A stretch of 64,000 bases of DNA, from contig MBPM02000141.1 in NCBI GenBank assembly GCA_001695595.3, forward strand, positions 1 to 64,000. Reading direction: 5' to 3'. The notes beneath the pieces are model-generated. The model worked only from the letters and a program-made list of their open reading frames with translations. It made no database searches and was not told the DNA's origin. The stretch is from Plasmopara viticola (Eukaryota; Oomycota; Peronosporomycetes; Peronosporales; Peronosporaceae). A program made the position numbers and the translations under genes. Of the stretch, positions 39,787 to 54,264 are shown in pieces (position 1 is the stretch's first letter; every line of letters starts with the position of its first letter).

Positions 39787-41442
39787 TCTAGAAAGATAGA
39801 AAGGACGTATGTATGGCCGTGTATCTTCACAGCACTTCACGAAGCAAATATACGCTTAGCGGGGTTCTATTGCGTCTGCACACGTCTAGAAAGATAGAAT
39901 GGACGTATGTATGGCCGTATATCTTCACAGCACTTCACGAGAGCGAATATACGCTTTGTTGTTGCTTTATTGCGTCTTCGCACGTCTAGAAGATAGAAAG
40001 GACGTATGTATGGCCGTGTATCTTCACAGCACTTCACGAAGCAATATACGCTTAGCGTGTTCTATTGCGTCTGCACACGTCTAGAAAGATAGAAAGGACG
40101 TATGTATGGCCGTATATCTTCACAGCACTTCACGAGAGCGAATATACGCTTTGTTGTTGCTTATTGCGTCTGCACACGTCTAGAAAGATAGAAAGGACGT
40201 ATGTATGGCCGTATATCTTCACAGCACTTCACGAGCGAATATACGCTTGTGTTGTTCTATTGCGTCTGCACACGTCTAGAATGATAGAAAGGACGTATGT
40301 ATGGCCGTATATCTTCACAGCACTTCACGAGAGCGAATATACGCTTTGTTGTTGCTTATTGCGTCTTCGCACGTCTAGAAAGATAGAAAGGACGTATGTA
40401 TGGCCGTATATCTTCCTAGCACTTCACGAGAGCGAATATACGCTCTTTGTTGCTCTATTGCGTCGCACGTCTAGAATGATAGAAAGGACGTATGTATGGC
40501 CGTATATCTTCACAGCACTTCACGAGAGCGAATATACGCTTTGTGTTGCTTATTGCGTCTGCGCACGTCTAGAATGATAGAAAGGACGTATGTATGGCCG
40601 TATATCACAGCACTTCACAAGAGCGAATATACGCTTTCTTTTGCTCTATTGCGTCTCGCACGTCTAGAATGATAGAAAGGACGTATGTATGGCCGTATAT
40701 CTTCACAGCACTTCACGAGAGCGAATATACGCTTTGTTGTTGCTCTATTGCGTCTGCGCACGTCTAGAAAGATAGAAAGGACGTATGTATGGCCGTGTAT
40801 CTTCACAGCACTTCACGAAGCAATATACGCTTGTGGTTCTATTGCGTCTGCACGTCTAGAATGATAGAAAGGACGTATGTATGGCCGTATATCTTCACAG
40901 CACTTCACGAGAGCGAATATACGCTTTGTTGTTGCTTTATTGCGTCTTCGCACGTCTAGAAGATAGAAAGGACGTATGTATGGCCGTGTATCTTCACAGC
41001 ACTTCACGAAGCAAATATACGCTTAGTGTGTTCTATTGCGTCTGCACACGTCTAGAAAGATAGAAAGGACGTATGTATGGCCGTATATCTTCACAGCACT
41101 TCACGAGAGCGAATATACGCTTTGTTGTTGCTTTATTGCGTCTTCGCACGTCTAGAGATAGAAAGGACGTATGTATGGCCGTGTATCTTCACAGCACTTC
41201 ACGAAGCAAATATACGCTTAGTGTTCTATTGCGTCTGCACACGTCTAGAATGATAGAAAGGACGTATGTATGGCCGTATATCTTCACAGCACTTCACGAG
41301 AGCGAATATACGCTTTGTTGTTGCTTTATTGCGTCTTCGCACGTCTAGAAAGATAGAAAGGACGTATGTATGGCCGTGTATCTTCACAGCACTTCACGAA
41401 GCAAATATACGCTTAGCGGTGGTTCTATTGCGTCTGCACACG

Positions 41443-41533
41443 TCTAGAAAGGACGTATCTATGGCCGTATATCTTCACAGCACATCACGAGAGCGAATAT
41501 ACGCTTTGTTGTTGCTTATTGCGTCTTCGCACG
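41443..41533 (+). repeat. 91-bp monomer, TCTAGAAAGGACG variant, copy 1
   Basis: The usual GATAGAAA is lost, giving TCTAGAAAGGACGTATC, followed by TATGGCC, AGCACATCACGAGAGCG and an A-type tail. It follows a B copy with CTTAGCGGTGG. The same combination of deletion, GTATCTATGG and CACATCAC is found at 43205-43296. The following copy has the private GTACGGCC and GCATATATACG. Confidence 0.83.
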
Positions 41534-43204
41534 TCTAGAAATAGAAAGGACGTATGTACGGCCGTGTATCTTCACAGCACTTCACGAAGCATATATACGC
41601 TTAGCGGTGTTCTATTGCGTCTGCACACGTCTAGAAAGATAGAAAGGACGTATGTATGGCCGTATATCTTCACAGCACTTCACGAGAGCGAATATACGCT
41701 TTGTTGTTGCTTTATTGCGTCTTCGCACGTCTAGAAGATAGAAAGGACGTATGTATGGCCGTGTATCTTCACAGCACTTCACGAAGCAAATATACGCTTG
41801 CGGTGGTTCTATTGCGTCTGCACACGTCTAGAAAGATAGAAAGGACGTATGTATGGCCGTATATCTTCACAGCACTTCACGAGAGCGAATATACGCTTTG
41901 TTGTTGCTATTGCGTCTTCGCACGTCTAGAAAGATAGAAAGGACGTATGTATGGCCGTATATCTTCACAGCACTTCACGAAGCAATATACGCTTTTGTTG
42001 CTATTGCGTCTGCACACGTCTAGAATGATAGAAAGGACGTATGTATGGCCGTATATCTTCACAGCACTTCACGAGAGCGAATATACGCTTTGTTGTTGCT
42101 TATTGCGTCTGCGCACGTCTAGAATGATAGAAAGGACGTATGTATGGCCGTATATCTTCACAGCACTTCACGAGAGCGAATATACGCTTTGTTGTTGCTC
42201 TATTGCGTCTGCGCACGTCTAGAATGATAGAAAGGACGTATGTATGGCCGTATATCTTCACAGCACTTCACGAGAGCGAATATACGCTTTGTGTTGCTTA
42301 TTGCGTCTGCGCACGTCTAGAATGATAGAAAGGACGTATGTATGGCCGTATATCTTCACAGCACTTCACGAGAGCGAATATACGCTTTGTTGTTGCTTTA
42401 TTGCGTCTTCGCACGTCTAGAATGATAGAAAGGACGTATGTATGGCCGTATATCTTCACAGCACTTCACGAGAGCGAATATACGCTTTGTTGTTGCTTTA
42501 TTGCGTCTGCACACGTCTAGAAAGATAGAAAGGACGTATGTATGGCCGTATATCTTCACAGCACTTCACGAGAGCGAATATACGCTTTGTGTTGCTATTG
42601 CGTCTGCACGTCTAGAATGATAGAAAGGACGTATCTATGGCCGTATATCTTCACAGCACTTCACGAGAGCGAATATACGCTTTGTTGTTGCTCTATTGCG
42701 TCTGCGCACGTCTAGAAAGATAGAAAGGACGTATGTATGGCCGTATATCTTCACAGCACTTCACGAAGCAAATATACGCTTAGTGTTGGTTCTATTGCGT
42801 CTGCACACGTCTAGAAAGATAGAAAGGACGTATGTATGGCCGTATATCTTCACAGCACTTCACGAGAGCGAATATACGCTTTGTTGTTGCTTTATTGCGT
42901 CTTCGCACGTCTAGAGAGATAGAAAGGACGTATGTATGGCCGTGTATCTTCACAGCACTTCACGAAGCAATATACGCTTAGCGTTGTTCTATTGCGTCTG
43001 CACACGTCTAGAATGATAGAAAGGACGTATGTATGGCCGTATATCTTCACAGCACTTCACGAGAGCGAATATACGCTTTGTTGTTGCTTATTGCGTCTTC
43101 GCACGTCTAGAAAGATAGAAAGGACGTATGTATGGCCGTGTATCTTCACAGCACTTCACGAAGCAAATATACGCTTAGCGGTGGTTCTATTGCGTCTGCA
43201 CACG

Positions 43205-43296
43205 TCTAGAAAGGACGTATCTATGGCCGTATATCTTCACAGCACATCACGAGAGCGAATATACGCTTTGTTGTTGCTTTATTGCGTCTTCGCACG
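43205..43296 (+). repeat. 92-bp monomer, TCTAGAAAGGACG variant, copy 2
   Basis: This shares TCTAGAAAGGACGTATC and AGCACATCACGAGAGCG with 41443-41533, at an offset of 1762 bp. It is one base longer (GCTTTATTG against GCTTATTG). The preceding B copy is again CTTAGCGGTGG. A tandem or dispersed amplification of a segment under 2 kb is the simplest explanation. Confidence 0.83.
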
Positions 43297-45053
43297 TCTA
43301 GAAAGATAGAAAGGACGTATGTATGGCCGTGTATCTTCACAGCACTTCACGAAGCAAATATACGCTTAGCGGTGGTTCTATTGCGTCTGCACACGTCTAG
43401 AAAGATAGAAAGGACGTATGTATGGCCATATATCTTCACAGCACTTCACGAGAGCGAATATACGCTTTGTTGTTGCTTTATTGCGTCTTCGCACGTCTAT
43501 AGAGATAGAAAGGACGTATGTATGGCCGTGTATCTTCACAGCACTTCACGAAGCAATATACGCTTAGTGTGTTCTATTGCGTCTGCACACGTCTAGAAAG
43601 ATAGAAAGGACGTATGTATGGCCGTATATCTTCACAGCACTTCACGAGAGCGAATATACGCTTTGTTGTTGCTCTATTGCGTCTGCGCACGTCTAGAAAG
43701 ATAGAAAGGACGTATGTATGGCCGTGTATCTTCACAGCACTTCACGAAGCAAATATACGCTTAGTGGTGGTTCTATTGCGTCTGCACACGTCTAGAATGA
43801 TAGAAAGGACGTATGTATGGCCGTATATCTTCACAGCACTTCACGAGAGCGAATATACGCTTTGTTGTTGCTTATTGCGTCTTCGCACGTCTAGAATGAT
43901 AGAAAGGACGTATGTATGGCCGTATATCTTCAGCACTTCACAGAGCGAATATACGCTTTCTTGTTTCTCTATTGCGTCTGCGCACGTCTAGAATGATAGA
44001 AAGGACGTATGTATGGCCGTATATCTTCACAGCACTTCACGAGAGCGAATATACGCTTTGTTGTTGCTCTATTGCGTCTGCGCACGTCTAGAAAGATAGA
44101 AAGGACGTATGTATGGCCGTGTATCTTCACAGCACTTCACGAAGCAATATACGCTTGTTGTTCTATTGCGTCTGCACACGTCTAGAATGATAGAAAGGAC
44201 GTATGTATGGCCGTATATCTTCACAGCACTTCACGAGAGCGAATATACGCTTTGTTGTTGCTTTATTGCGTCTTCGCACGTCTAGAATGATAGAAAGGAC
44301 GTATCTATGGCCGTATATCAACTCAGCACTTCACAAGAGCGAATATACGCTTTTTGTTGCTCTATTGCGTCTGCACACGTCTAGAAAGATAGAAAAGACG
44401 TATGTATGGCCGTATATCTTCCAGCACTTCACGAGAGCGAATATACGCTTTGTTGTTGCTCTATTGCGTCTGCGCACGTCTAGAATGATAGAAAGGACGT
44501 ATGTATGGCCGTGTATCTTCACAGCACTTCACGAAGCAAATATACGCTTCGTGTTCTATTGCGTCTGCACACGTCTAGAAATAGAAAGGACGTATGTATG
44601 GCCGTATATCTTCACAGCACTTCACGAGAGCGAATATACGCTTTGGTTGCTTATTGCGTCTGCGCACGTCTAGAAGATAGAAAGGACGTATGTATGGCCG
44701 TATATCTTCACAGCACTTCACGAGAGCGAATATACGCTTTTTGTTGCTTATTGCGTCTGCGCACGTCTAGAATGATAGAAAGGACGTATGTATGGCCGTA
44801 TATCTTCACAGCACTTCACGAGAGCGAATATACGCTTTGTTGTTGCTCTATTGCGTCTGCGCACGTCTAGAAAGATAGAAAGGACGTATGTATGGCCGTA
44901 TATCTTCACAGCACTTCACGAAGCAATATACGCTTTGTTGTTCTATTGCGTCTGCACACGTCTAGAATGATAGAAAGGACGTATGTATGGCCGTATCTCT
45001 TCACAGCACTTCACAAGAGCGAATATACGCTTGTTGTTGCTTGCGTCTGCACG

Positions 45054-45452
45054 TCTAGAATAGAAAGGACGTATGTATGGCCGTGTATCTTCACAGCACT
45101 TCACGTATACGCTATTGCGTCTGCACGTCTATAGAAAGGACGTATGTATGGCCGTATATCTTCACAGCACTTCACGAGAGCGAATATACGCTTTGTTGTT
45201 GCTTATTGCGTCTCGCACGTCTAGAATGATAGAAAGGACGTATGTATGGCCGTATCTTCAGCACTTCACGAGAGCGAATATACGCTTTTTGTTGCTCTTT
45301 GCGTCTGCGCACGTCTAGAATGATAGAAAGGACGTATGTATGGCCGTATATCTTCACAGCACTTCACGAGAGCGAACGTCTATATAGAAAGGACGTATGT
45401 ATGGCCGTATATCTTCAGCACTTCACGTATACGCTTATTGCGTCTGCGCACG
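45054..45452 (+). repeat. Cluster of shortened monomers
   Basis: Five copies measure 74 (45054-45127), 92 (45128-45219), 94 (45220-45313), 65 (45314-45378) and 74 bp (45379-45452). The two 74-bp copies share the junction CACTTCACGTATACGC, which removes AGAGCGAA, and both also lose the TTGTTGTTGC stretch. The 65-bp copy jumps from GAGAGCGAA straight to CGTCTA. Two copies begin TCTATAGAAAGG or TCTATATAGAAAGG without an XbaI site. Confidence 0.82.
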
Positions 45453-48280
45453 TCTAGAAAGATAGAAAGGACGTATGTATGGCCGTATATCTTCACAGCA
45501 CTTCACGAAGCGAATATACGCTTTGTTGTTCTATTGCGTCTGCACACGTCTAGAATGATAGAAAGGACGTATGTATGGCCGTATATCTTCACAGCACTTC
45601 ACGAGAGCGAATATACGCTTTGTTGTTGCTTTATTGCGTCTTCGCACGTCTAGAATGATAGAAAGGACGTATGTATGGCCGTGTATCTTCACAGCACTTC
45701 ACGAAGAGCGAATATACGCTTTCTTGTTGTTCTATTGCGTTTGCACACGTCTAGAATGATAGAAAGGACGTATGTATGGCCGTATATCTTCACAGCACTT
45801 CACGAGAGCGAATATACTGTTTGTTGTTGCTTTTTGCGTCTTCGCACGTCTAGAATGATAGAAAGGATGTATGTATGGCCGTGTATCTTCACAGCACTTC
45901 ACGAAGCAAATATACGCTTTGCGTGGTCTATTGCGTCTGCACACGTCTAGAAAGATAGAAAGGACGTATGTATGGCCGTATATCTTCACAGCACTTCACG
46001 AGAGCGAATATACGCTTTGTTGTTGCTCTATTGCGTCTGCGCACGTCTAGAATGATAGAAAGGACGTATGTATGGCCGTATATCTTCACAGCACTTCACG
46101 AGAGCGAATATACGCTTTGTTGTTGCTTATTGCGTCTGCGCACGTCTAGAAAGATAGAAAGGACGTATGTATGGCCGTATATCTTCACAGCACTTCACGA
46201 GAGCGAATATACGCTTTGTTGTTGCTTTATTGCGTCTTCGCACGTCTAGAAAGATAGAAAGGACGTATGTATGGCCGTATATCTTCACAGCACTTCACGA
46301 AGCGAATATACGCTTTGTTGTTCTATTGCGTCTGCACACGTCTAGGATGATAGAAAGGACGTATGTATGGCCGTATATCTTCACAGCACTTTACGAGAGC
46401 GAATATACGTTTTGTTGTTGATCTATTGCGTCTGGCACTTCTAAAAAGATAGAAAGGACGTATCTATGGCCGTATATCTTCCCAGCACTTCACGAAGCAA
46501 TATACGCTTTGTGTTCTATTGCGTCTGCACACGTCTAGAAAGATAGAAAGGACGTATGTATGGCCGTATATCTTCACAGCACTTCACGAGAGCGAATATA
46601 CGCTTTGTGTTGCTTATTGCGTCTGCGCACGTCTAGAATGATAGAAAGGACGTATGTATGGCCGTATATCTTCAGCACTTCACGAAGAGCGAATATACGC
46701 TTTGTTGCTCTATTGCGTCTGCGCACGTCTAGAATGATAGAAAGGACGTATCTATGGCCGTATATCTTCACAGCACTTCACGAGAGCGAATATACGCTTT
46801 GTTGTTGCTTATTGCGTCTGCGCACGTCTAGAATGATAGAAAGGACGTATGTATGGCCGTATATCTTCACAGCACTTCACGAGAGCGAATATACGCTTTG
46901 TTGTTGCTATTGCGTCTGCGCACGTCTAGAATGATAGAAAGGACGTATGTATGGCCGTATATCTTCACAGCACTTCACGAGAGCGAATATACGCTTTGTT
47001 GTTGCTTATTGCGTCTCGCACGTCTAGAATGATAGAGAGGACGTATGTATGGCCGTGTATCTTCACAGCATTTCACGAAGCAAATATACGCTTTGTTGTT
47101 GCTCTATTGCGTCTGCACACGTCTAGAATGATAGAAAGGACGTATGTATGGCCGTATATCTTCACAGCACTTCACGAGAGCGAATATACGCTTTGTTGTT
47201 GCTTATTGCGTCTGCACGTCTAGAAAGATAGAAAGGACGTATGTATGGCCGTATATCTTCACAGCACTTCACGAAGCAATATACGCTTGTTGTTCTATTG
47301 CGTCTGCACACGTCTAGAAAGATAGAAAGGACGTATGTATGGCCGTATATCTTCACAGCACTTCACGAGAGCGAATATACGCTTTGTTGTTGCTTATTGC
47401 GTCTTCGCACGTCTAGAAAGATAGAAAGGACGTATGTATGGCCGTATATCTTCAGCACTTCACGAAGAGCGAATATACGCTTGTTGCTCTATTGCGTCTG
47501 CACGTCTAGAATGATAGAAAGGACGTATGTATGGCCGTATATCTTCACAGCACTTCACGAGAGCGAATATACGCTTTGTTGTTGCTTATTGCGTCTGCGC
47601 ACGTCTAGAATGATAGAAAGGACGTATGTATGGCCGTATATCTTCACAGCACTTCACGAAGCGAATATACGCTTTGTGTTCTATTGCGTCTGCGCACGTC
47701 TAGAATAATAGAAAGGACGTATCTATGGCCGTATATCTTCACAGCACTTCACGAGAGCGAATATACGCTTTGTTGTTGCTTATTGCGTCTTCGCACGTCT
47801 AGAATGATAGAAAGGACGTATGTATGGCCGTATATCTTCACAGCACTTCACGAAGCAAATATACGCTTGTTGCTCTATTGCGTCTGCACACGTCTAGAAT
47901 GATAGAAAGGACGTATGTATGGCCGTATATCTTCACAGCACTTCACGAGAGCGAATATACGCTTGTTGTTGCTCTTATTGCGTCTGGCACGTCTAGAAAG
48001 ATAGAAAGGACGTATGTATGGCCGTGTATCTTCACAGCACTTCACGAAGCAAATATACGCTTCGGTGTTCTATTGCGTCTGCACACGTCTAGAATGATAG
48101 AAAGGACGTATGTATGGCCGTATATCTTCACAGCACTTCACGAGAGCGAATAAACGCTTTGTTGTTGCTTTATTGCGTCTTCGCACGTCTAAAAATAGAA
48201 AGGACGTATGTATGGCCGTGTATCTTCACAGCACTTCACGAAGCGAATATACGCTTTGTGTTCTATTGCGTCTGCACACG

Positions 48281-48375
48281 TCTAGAAAGAAAGACGTATG
48301 TATGGCCGTATATCTTCACAGCACTTCACGAGAGCGAATATACGCTTTGTTGTTGCTTTATTGCGTCTTCGCACG
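48281..48375 (+). repeat. 95-bp A-type monomer, GAAAGAAAGACG variant, copy 2
   Basis: This copy is identical to 39692-39786, including the five-base loss near the start. It is followed by a B copy with CTTAGTGGTGG, where the first is followed by a B with CTTAGCGGGG. Shared ancestry is likely, but the same short deletion could have arisen twice in this A-rich stretch. Confidence 0.8.
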
Positions 48376-51300
48376 TCTAGAAAGATAGAAAGGACGTATG
48401 TATGGCCGTGTATCTTCACAGCACTTCACGAAGCAAATATACGCTTAGTGGTGGTTCTATTGCGTCTGCACACGTCTAGAATGATAGAAAGGACGTATGT
48501 ATGGCCGTATATCTTCACAGCACTTCACGAGAGCGAATATACGCTTTGTTGTTGCTTTATTGCGTCTGCGCACGTCTAGAATGATAGAAAGGACGTATGT
48601 ATGGCCGTGTATCTTCATAGTACTTCACGAAGCAATATACGCTTAGTGTGTTCTATTGCGTCTGCACACGTCTAGAATGATAGAAAGGACGTATGTATGG
48701 CCGTATATCTTCACAGCACTTCACGAGAGCGAATATACGCTTTGTTGTTGCTTTATTGCGTCTTCGCACGTCTAGAATGATAGAAAGGACGTATGTATGG
48801 CCGTGTATCTTCACAGCACTTCACGAAGCAAATATACGCTTTGTTGTTCTATTGCGTCTGCACACGTCTAGAAAGATAGAAAGGACGTATGTATGGCCGT
48901 ATATCTTCCAGCACTTCACGAGAGCGAATATACGCTTTGTTGTTGCTTATTGCGTCTTCGCACGTCTAGAATGATAGAAAGGACGTATGTATGGCCGTAT
49001 ATCTTCACAGCACTTCACGAGAGCGAATATACGCTTTGTTGTTGCTCTATTGCGTCTGCGCACGTCTAGAAAGATAGAAAGGACGTATGTATGGCCGTAT
49101 ATCTTCACAGCACTTCACGAGAGCGAATATACGCTTTGTTGTTGCTTATTGCGTCTGCGCACGTCTAGAATGATAGAAAGGACGTATGTATGGCCGTATA
49201 TCTTCACAGCACTTCACGAGCGAATATACGCTTTGTGTTCTATTGCGTCTGCACACGTCTAGAATGATAGAAAGGACGTATGTATGGCCGTATATCTTCA
49301 CAGCACTTCACGAGAGCGAATATACGCTTTGTTGTTCTATTGCGTCTTCGCACGTCTAGAAAGATAGAAAGGACGTATGTATGGCCGTATATCTTCACAG
49401 CACTTCACGAAGAGCGAATATACGCTTTTTGTTGCTATTGCGTCTGCGCACGTCTAGAAATAGAAAGGACGTATGTATGGCCGTATATCTTCACAGCACT
49501 TCACGAGAGCGAATATACGCTTGTTGTTGCTTATTGCGTCTGCGCACGTCTAGAAAGATAGAATGGACGTATGTATGGCCGTATATCTTCACAGCACTTC
49601 ACGAGAGAGCGAATATACGCTTTGTTGTTGCTATATTGCGTCTTCGCACGTCTAGAATGATAGAAAGGACGTATGTATGGCCGTATATCTTCACAGCACT
49701 TCACGAAGCGAATATACGCTTTGTGTGTTCTATTGCGTCTGCACACGTCTAGAAAGATAGAAAGGACGTATGTATGGCCGTATATCTTCACAGCACTTCA
49801 CGAGAGCGAATATACGCTTTTGTTGCTTATTGCGTCTCGCACGTCTAGAATGATAGAAAGGACGTATGTATGGCCGTATATCTTCACAGCACTTCACGAG
49901 AGCGAATATACGCTTTGTTGTTGCTCTATTGCGTCTGCGCACGTCTAGAAAGATAGAAAGGACGTATGTATGGCCGTATATCTTCACAGCACTTCACGAG
50001 AGCGAATATACGCTTTGTTGTTGCTTTATTGCGTCTGCGCACGTCTAGAATGATAGAAAGGACGTATGTATGGCCGTGTATCTTCACAGCACTTCACGAA
50101 GCAATATACGCTTGTGTTCTATTGCGTCTGCACACGTCTAGAAATAGAAAGGACGTATGTATGGCCGTATATCTTCACAGCACTTCACGAGAGCGAATAT
50201 ACGCTTTGTTGTTGCTTATTGCGTCTTCGCACGTCTAGAATGATAGAAAGGACGTATGTATGGCCGTATATCTTCACAGCACTTCACGAGAGCGAATATA
50301 CGCTTTCTTGTTGCTCTATTGCGTCTGCGCACGTCTAGAATGATAGAAAGGACGTATGTATGGCCGTATATCTTCCCAGCACTTCACGAGAGCGAATATA
50401 CGCTTTGTTGTTGCTCTATTGCGTCTGCGCACGTCTAGAAAGATAGAAAGGACGTATGTATGGCCGTATATCTTCACAGCACTTCACGAAGCAAATATAC
50501 GCTTAGCGGTGGTTCTATTGCGTCTGCACACGTCTAGAATGATAGAAAGGACGTATGTATGGCCGTATATCTTCACAGCACTTCACGAGAGCGAATATAC
50601 GCTTTGTTGTTGCTTTATTGCGTCTTCGCACGTCTAGAAAGATAGAAAGGACGTATGTATGGCCGTATATCTTCACAGCACTTCACGAAGAGCGAATATA
50701 CGCTTTCTTGTTGCTCTATTGCGTCTGCGCACGTCTAGAATGATAGAAAGGACGTATGTATGGCCGTATATCTTCACAGCACTTCACGAGAGCGAATATA
50801 CGCTTTGTTGTTGCTTATTGCGTCTCGCACGTCTAGAATGATAGAAAGGACGTATGTATGGCCGTATATCTTCAGCACTTCACGAGCGAATATACGCTTC
50901 GTTGTTGCTCTATTGCGTCTGCGCACGTCTAGAAGATAGAAAGGACGTATGTATGGCCGTATATCTTCACAGCACTTCACGAAGCAAATATACGCTTTGT
51001 TGTTCTATTGCGTCTGCACACGTCTAGAATGATAGAAAGGACGTATGTATGGCCGTATATCTTCACAGCACTTCACGAGAGCGAATATACGCTTTGTTGT
51101 TGCTTTATTGCGTCTTCGCACGTCTAGAAAGATAGAAAGGACGTATGTATGGCCGTATATCTTCACACTTCACGAGCGAATATACGCTTTCTTGTTGCTC
51201 TATTGCGTCTGCACGTCTAGAATGATAGAAAGGACGTATGTATGGCCGTATATCTTCACAGCACTTCACGAGAGCGAATATACGCTTTGTTGTTGCTCTA

Positions 51301-54264
51301 TTGCGTCTGCGCACGTCTAGAATGATAGAAAGGACGTATGTATGGCCGTGTATCTTCACAGCACTTCACGAGCAATATACGCTTTGCGTGGTTCTATTGC
51401 GTCTGCACACGTCTAGAAATAGAAAGGACGTATGTATGGCCGTATATCTTCACAGCACTTCACGAGAGCGAATATACGCTTTGTTGTTGCTTATTGCGTC
51501 TGCGCACGTCTAGAATGATAGAAAGGACGTATGTATGGCCGTATATCTTCAGCACTTCACGAAGAGCGAATATACGCTTTCTTGTGCTCTATTGCGTCTG
51601 CGCACGTCTAGAATGATAGAAAGGACGTATGTATGGCCGTATATCTTCACAGCACTTCACGAGAGCGAATATACGCTTTGTTGTTGCTTATTGCGTCTTC
51701 GCACGTCTAGAATGATAGAAAGGACGTATGTATGGCCGTATATCTTCACAGCACTTCACGAAGAGCGAATATACGCTTTTTGTTGCTCTATTGCGTCTGC
51801 GCACGTCTAGAATGATAGAAAGGACGTATGTATGGCCGTATATCTTCACAGCACTTCACGAGAGCGAATATACGCTTCGTTGTTGCTTATTGCGTCTGCG
51901 CACGTCTAGAAATAGAAAGGACGTATGTATGGCCGTGTATCTTCACAGCACTTCACGAAGCGAATATACGCTTAGCGTTGTGTTCTATTGCGTCTGCACG
52001 TCTAGAATGATAGAAAGGACGTATGTATGGCCGTATATCTTCACAGCACTTCACGAGAGCGAATATACGCTTTGTTGTTGCTTTATTGCGTCTTCGCACG
52101 TCTAGAATGATAGAAAGGACGTATCTATGGCCGTATATTAACTCAGCACTTCACAAGAGCGAATATACGCTTTCTTGTTGCTCTATTGCGTCTGCGCACG
52201 TCTAGAATGATAGAAAGGACGTATCTATGGCCGTATATCCTAGCACTTCACGAGAGCGAATATACGCTTTGTTGTTGCTCTATTGCGTCTGTGCACGTCT
52301 AGAAAGACAGAAAGGACGTATGTATGGCCGTGATCTTCACAGCACTTCACGAAGCGAATATACGCTTTGTTGTTGCTATTGCGTCTGCACACGTCTAGAA
52401 TGATAGAAAGGACGTATGTATGGCCGTATATCTTCACAGCACTTCACGAGAGCGAATATACGCTTTGTTGTTGCTCTATTGCGTCTGCACACGTCTAGAA
52501 TGATAGAAAGGACGTATATATGGCCGTATATCTTCACAGCACTTCACGAAGCAAATATACGCTTGCAGTGGTTCTATTGCGTCTGCACACGTCTAGAAAG
52601 ATAGAAAGGACGTATGTATGGCCGTATATCTTCACAGCACTTCACGAGAGCGAATATACGCTTTGTTGTTGCTTTATTGCGTCTTCGCACGTCTAGAAAG
52701 ATAGAAAGGACGTATGTATGGCCGTGTATCTTCACAGCACTTCACGAAGCAAATATACGCTTGTGGTTTTCTATTGCGTCTGCACACGTCTAGAAAGATA
52801 GAAAGGACGTATGTATGGCCGTATATCTTCCAGCACTTCACGAGCGAATATACGCTTTGTTGTTGCTTATTGCGTCTTCGCACGTCTAGAATGATAGAAA
52901 GGACGTATGTATGGCCGTATATCTTCACAGCACTTCACGAGAGCGAATATACGCTTTGTTGTTGCTCTATTGCGTCTGCGCACGTCTAGAAAGATAGAAA
53001 GGACGTATCTATGGCCGTATATCTTCCTAGCACTTCACGAGAGCGAATATACGCTTTGTTGTTGCTTTATTGCGTCTGCGCACGTCTAGAAAGATAGAAA
53101 GGACGTATGTATGGCCGTATATCTTTACAGCACTTCACGAGAGCAATATACGCTTAGCGTGTTGCTTTGCGTCTGCACACGTCTAGAATGATAGAAAGGA
53201 CGTATGTATGGCCGTATATCTTCACAGCACTTCACGAGAGCGAATATACGCTTTGTTGTTGCTTTATTGCGTCTTCGCACGTCTAGATGATAGAAAGGAC
53301 GTATCTATGGCCGTATATCTTCCTAGCACTTCACAAGAGCGAATATACGCTTTCTTGTTGCTCTTTTGCGACTGCGCACGTCTAGAATGATAGAAAGGAC
53401 GTATGTATGGCCGTATATCTTCCTAGCACTTCACAAGAGCGAATATACGCTTTGTTGTTGCTCTATTGCGTCTTCGCACATCTAGAAAGATAGAAAGGAC
53501 GTATCAATGGCCGTATATCTTCACAGCACTTCACGAGAGCGAATATACGCTTTGTTGTTGCTCTATTGCGTCTGCGCACGTCTAGAAAGATAGAAAGGAC
53601 GTATGTATGGCCGTATATCTTCACAGCACTTCACGAAGCAAATATACGCTTAGCGATGGTTCTATTGCGTCTGCACACGTCTAGAATGATAGAAAGGACG
53701 TATGTATGGCCGTATATCTTCACAGCACTTCACGAGAGCGAATATACGCTTTGTTGTTGCTTTATTGCGTCTGCGCACGTCTAGAAAGATAGAAAGGACG
53801 TATGTATGGCCGTATATCTCAGCACTTCACAAGAGCGAATATACGCTTTTTGTTGCTCTTTGCGTCTGCGCACGTCTAGATGAGAAAGGACGTATGTATG
53901 GCCGTATATCTTCCAGCACTCACAGAGAGCGAATATACGCTTTGTTGTTGCTCTATTCGTCTGCGCACGTCTAGAAAGATAGAAAGGACGTATGTATGGC
54001 CGTGTATCTTCACAGCACTTCACGAAGCAAATATACGCTTCGTGTTGCTATTGCGTCTGCACACGTCTAGAATGATAGAAAGGACGTATGTATGGCCGTG
54101 TATCTTCACAGCACTTCACGAAGCAAATATACGCTTAGCGGTGGTTCTATTGCGTCTGCACACGTCTAGAATGATAGAAAGGACGTATGTATGGCCGTAT
54201 ATCTTCACAGCACTTCACGAGAGCGAATATACGCTTTGTTGTTGCTTTATTGCGTCTTCGCACG

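Larger units (their letters stand above)
38415..43986 (+). repeat. A-B-dominated block with private short monomers
   Basis: Clean A and B copies prevail, with B mostly CTTAGCGGTGG or CTTAGTGGTGG. From about 42.0 to 42.7 kb several A and D copies follow each other without B. A degenerate copy lies at 38612-38706 (TCTATAATGATAAAAAGG, GTAGATTTGGCC). Three private length variants lie here, at 39692-39786, 41443-41533 and 43205-43296. Confidence 0.72.
43987..53281 (+). repeat. A/D-rich hybrid block
   Basis: A and D copies and their hybrids dominate. Copies with CTTCAGCACTTCACGAAGAGCG and CTTTTTGTTGC are frequent. B copies are mostly reduced. A cluster of truncated monomers lies at 45054-45452. 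C copies with AACTCAGC occur near 44.3 and 52.1 kb. Confidence 0.7.
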
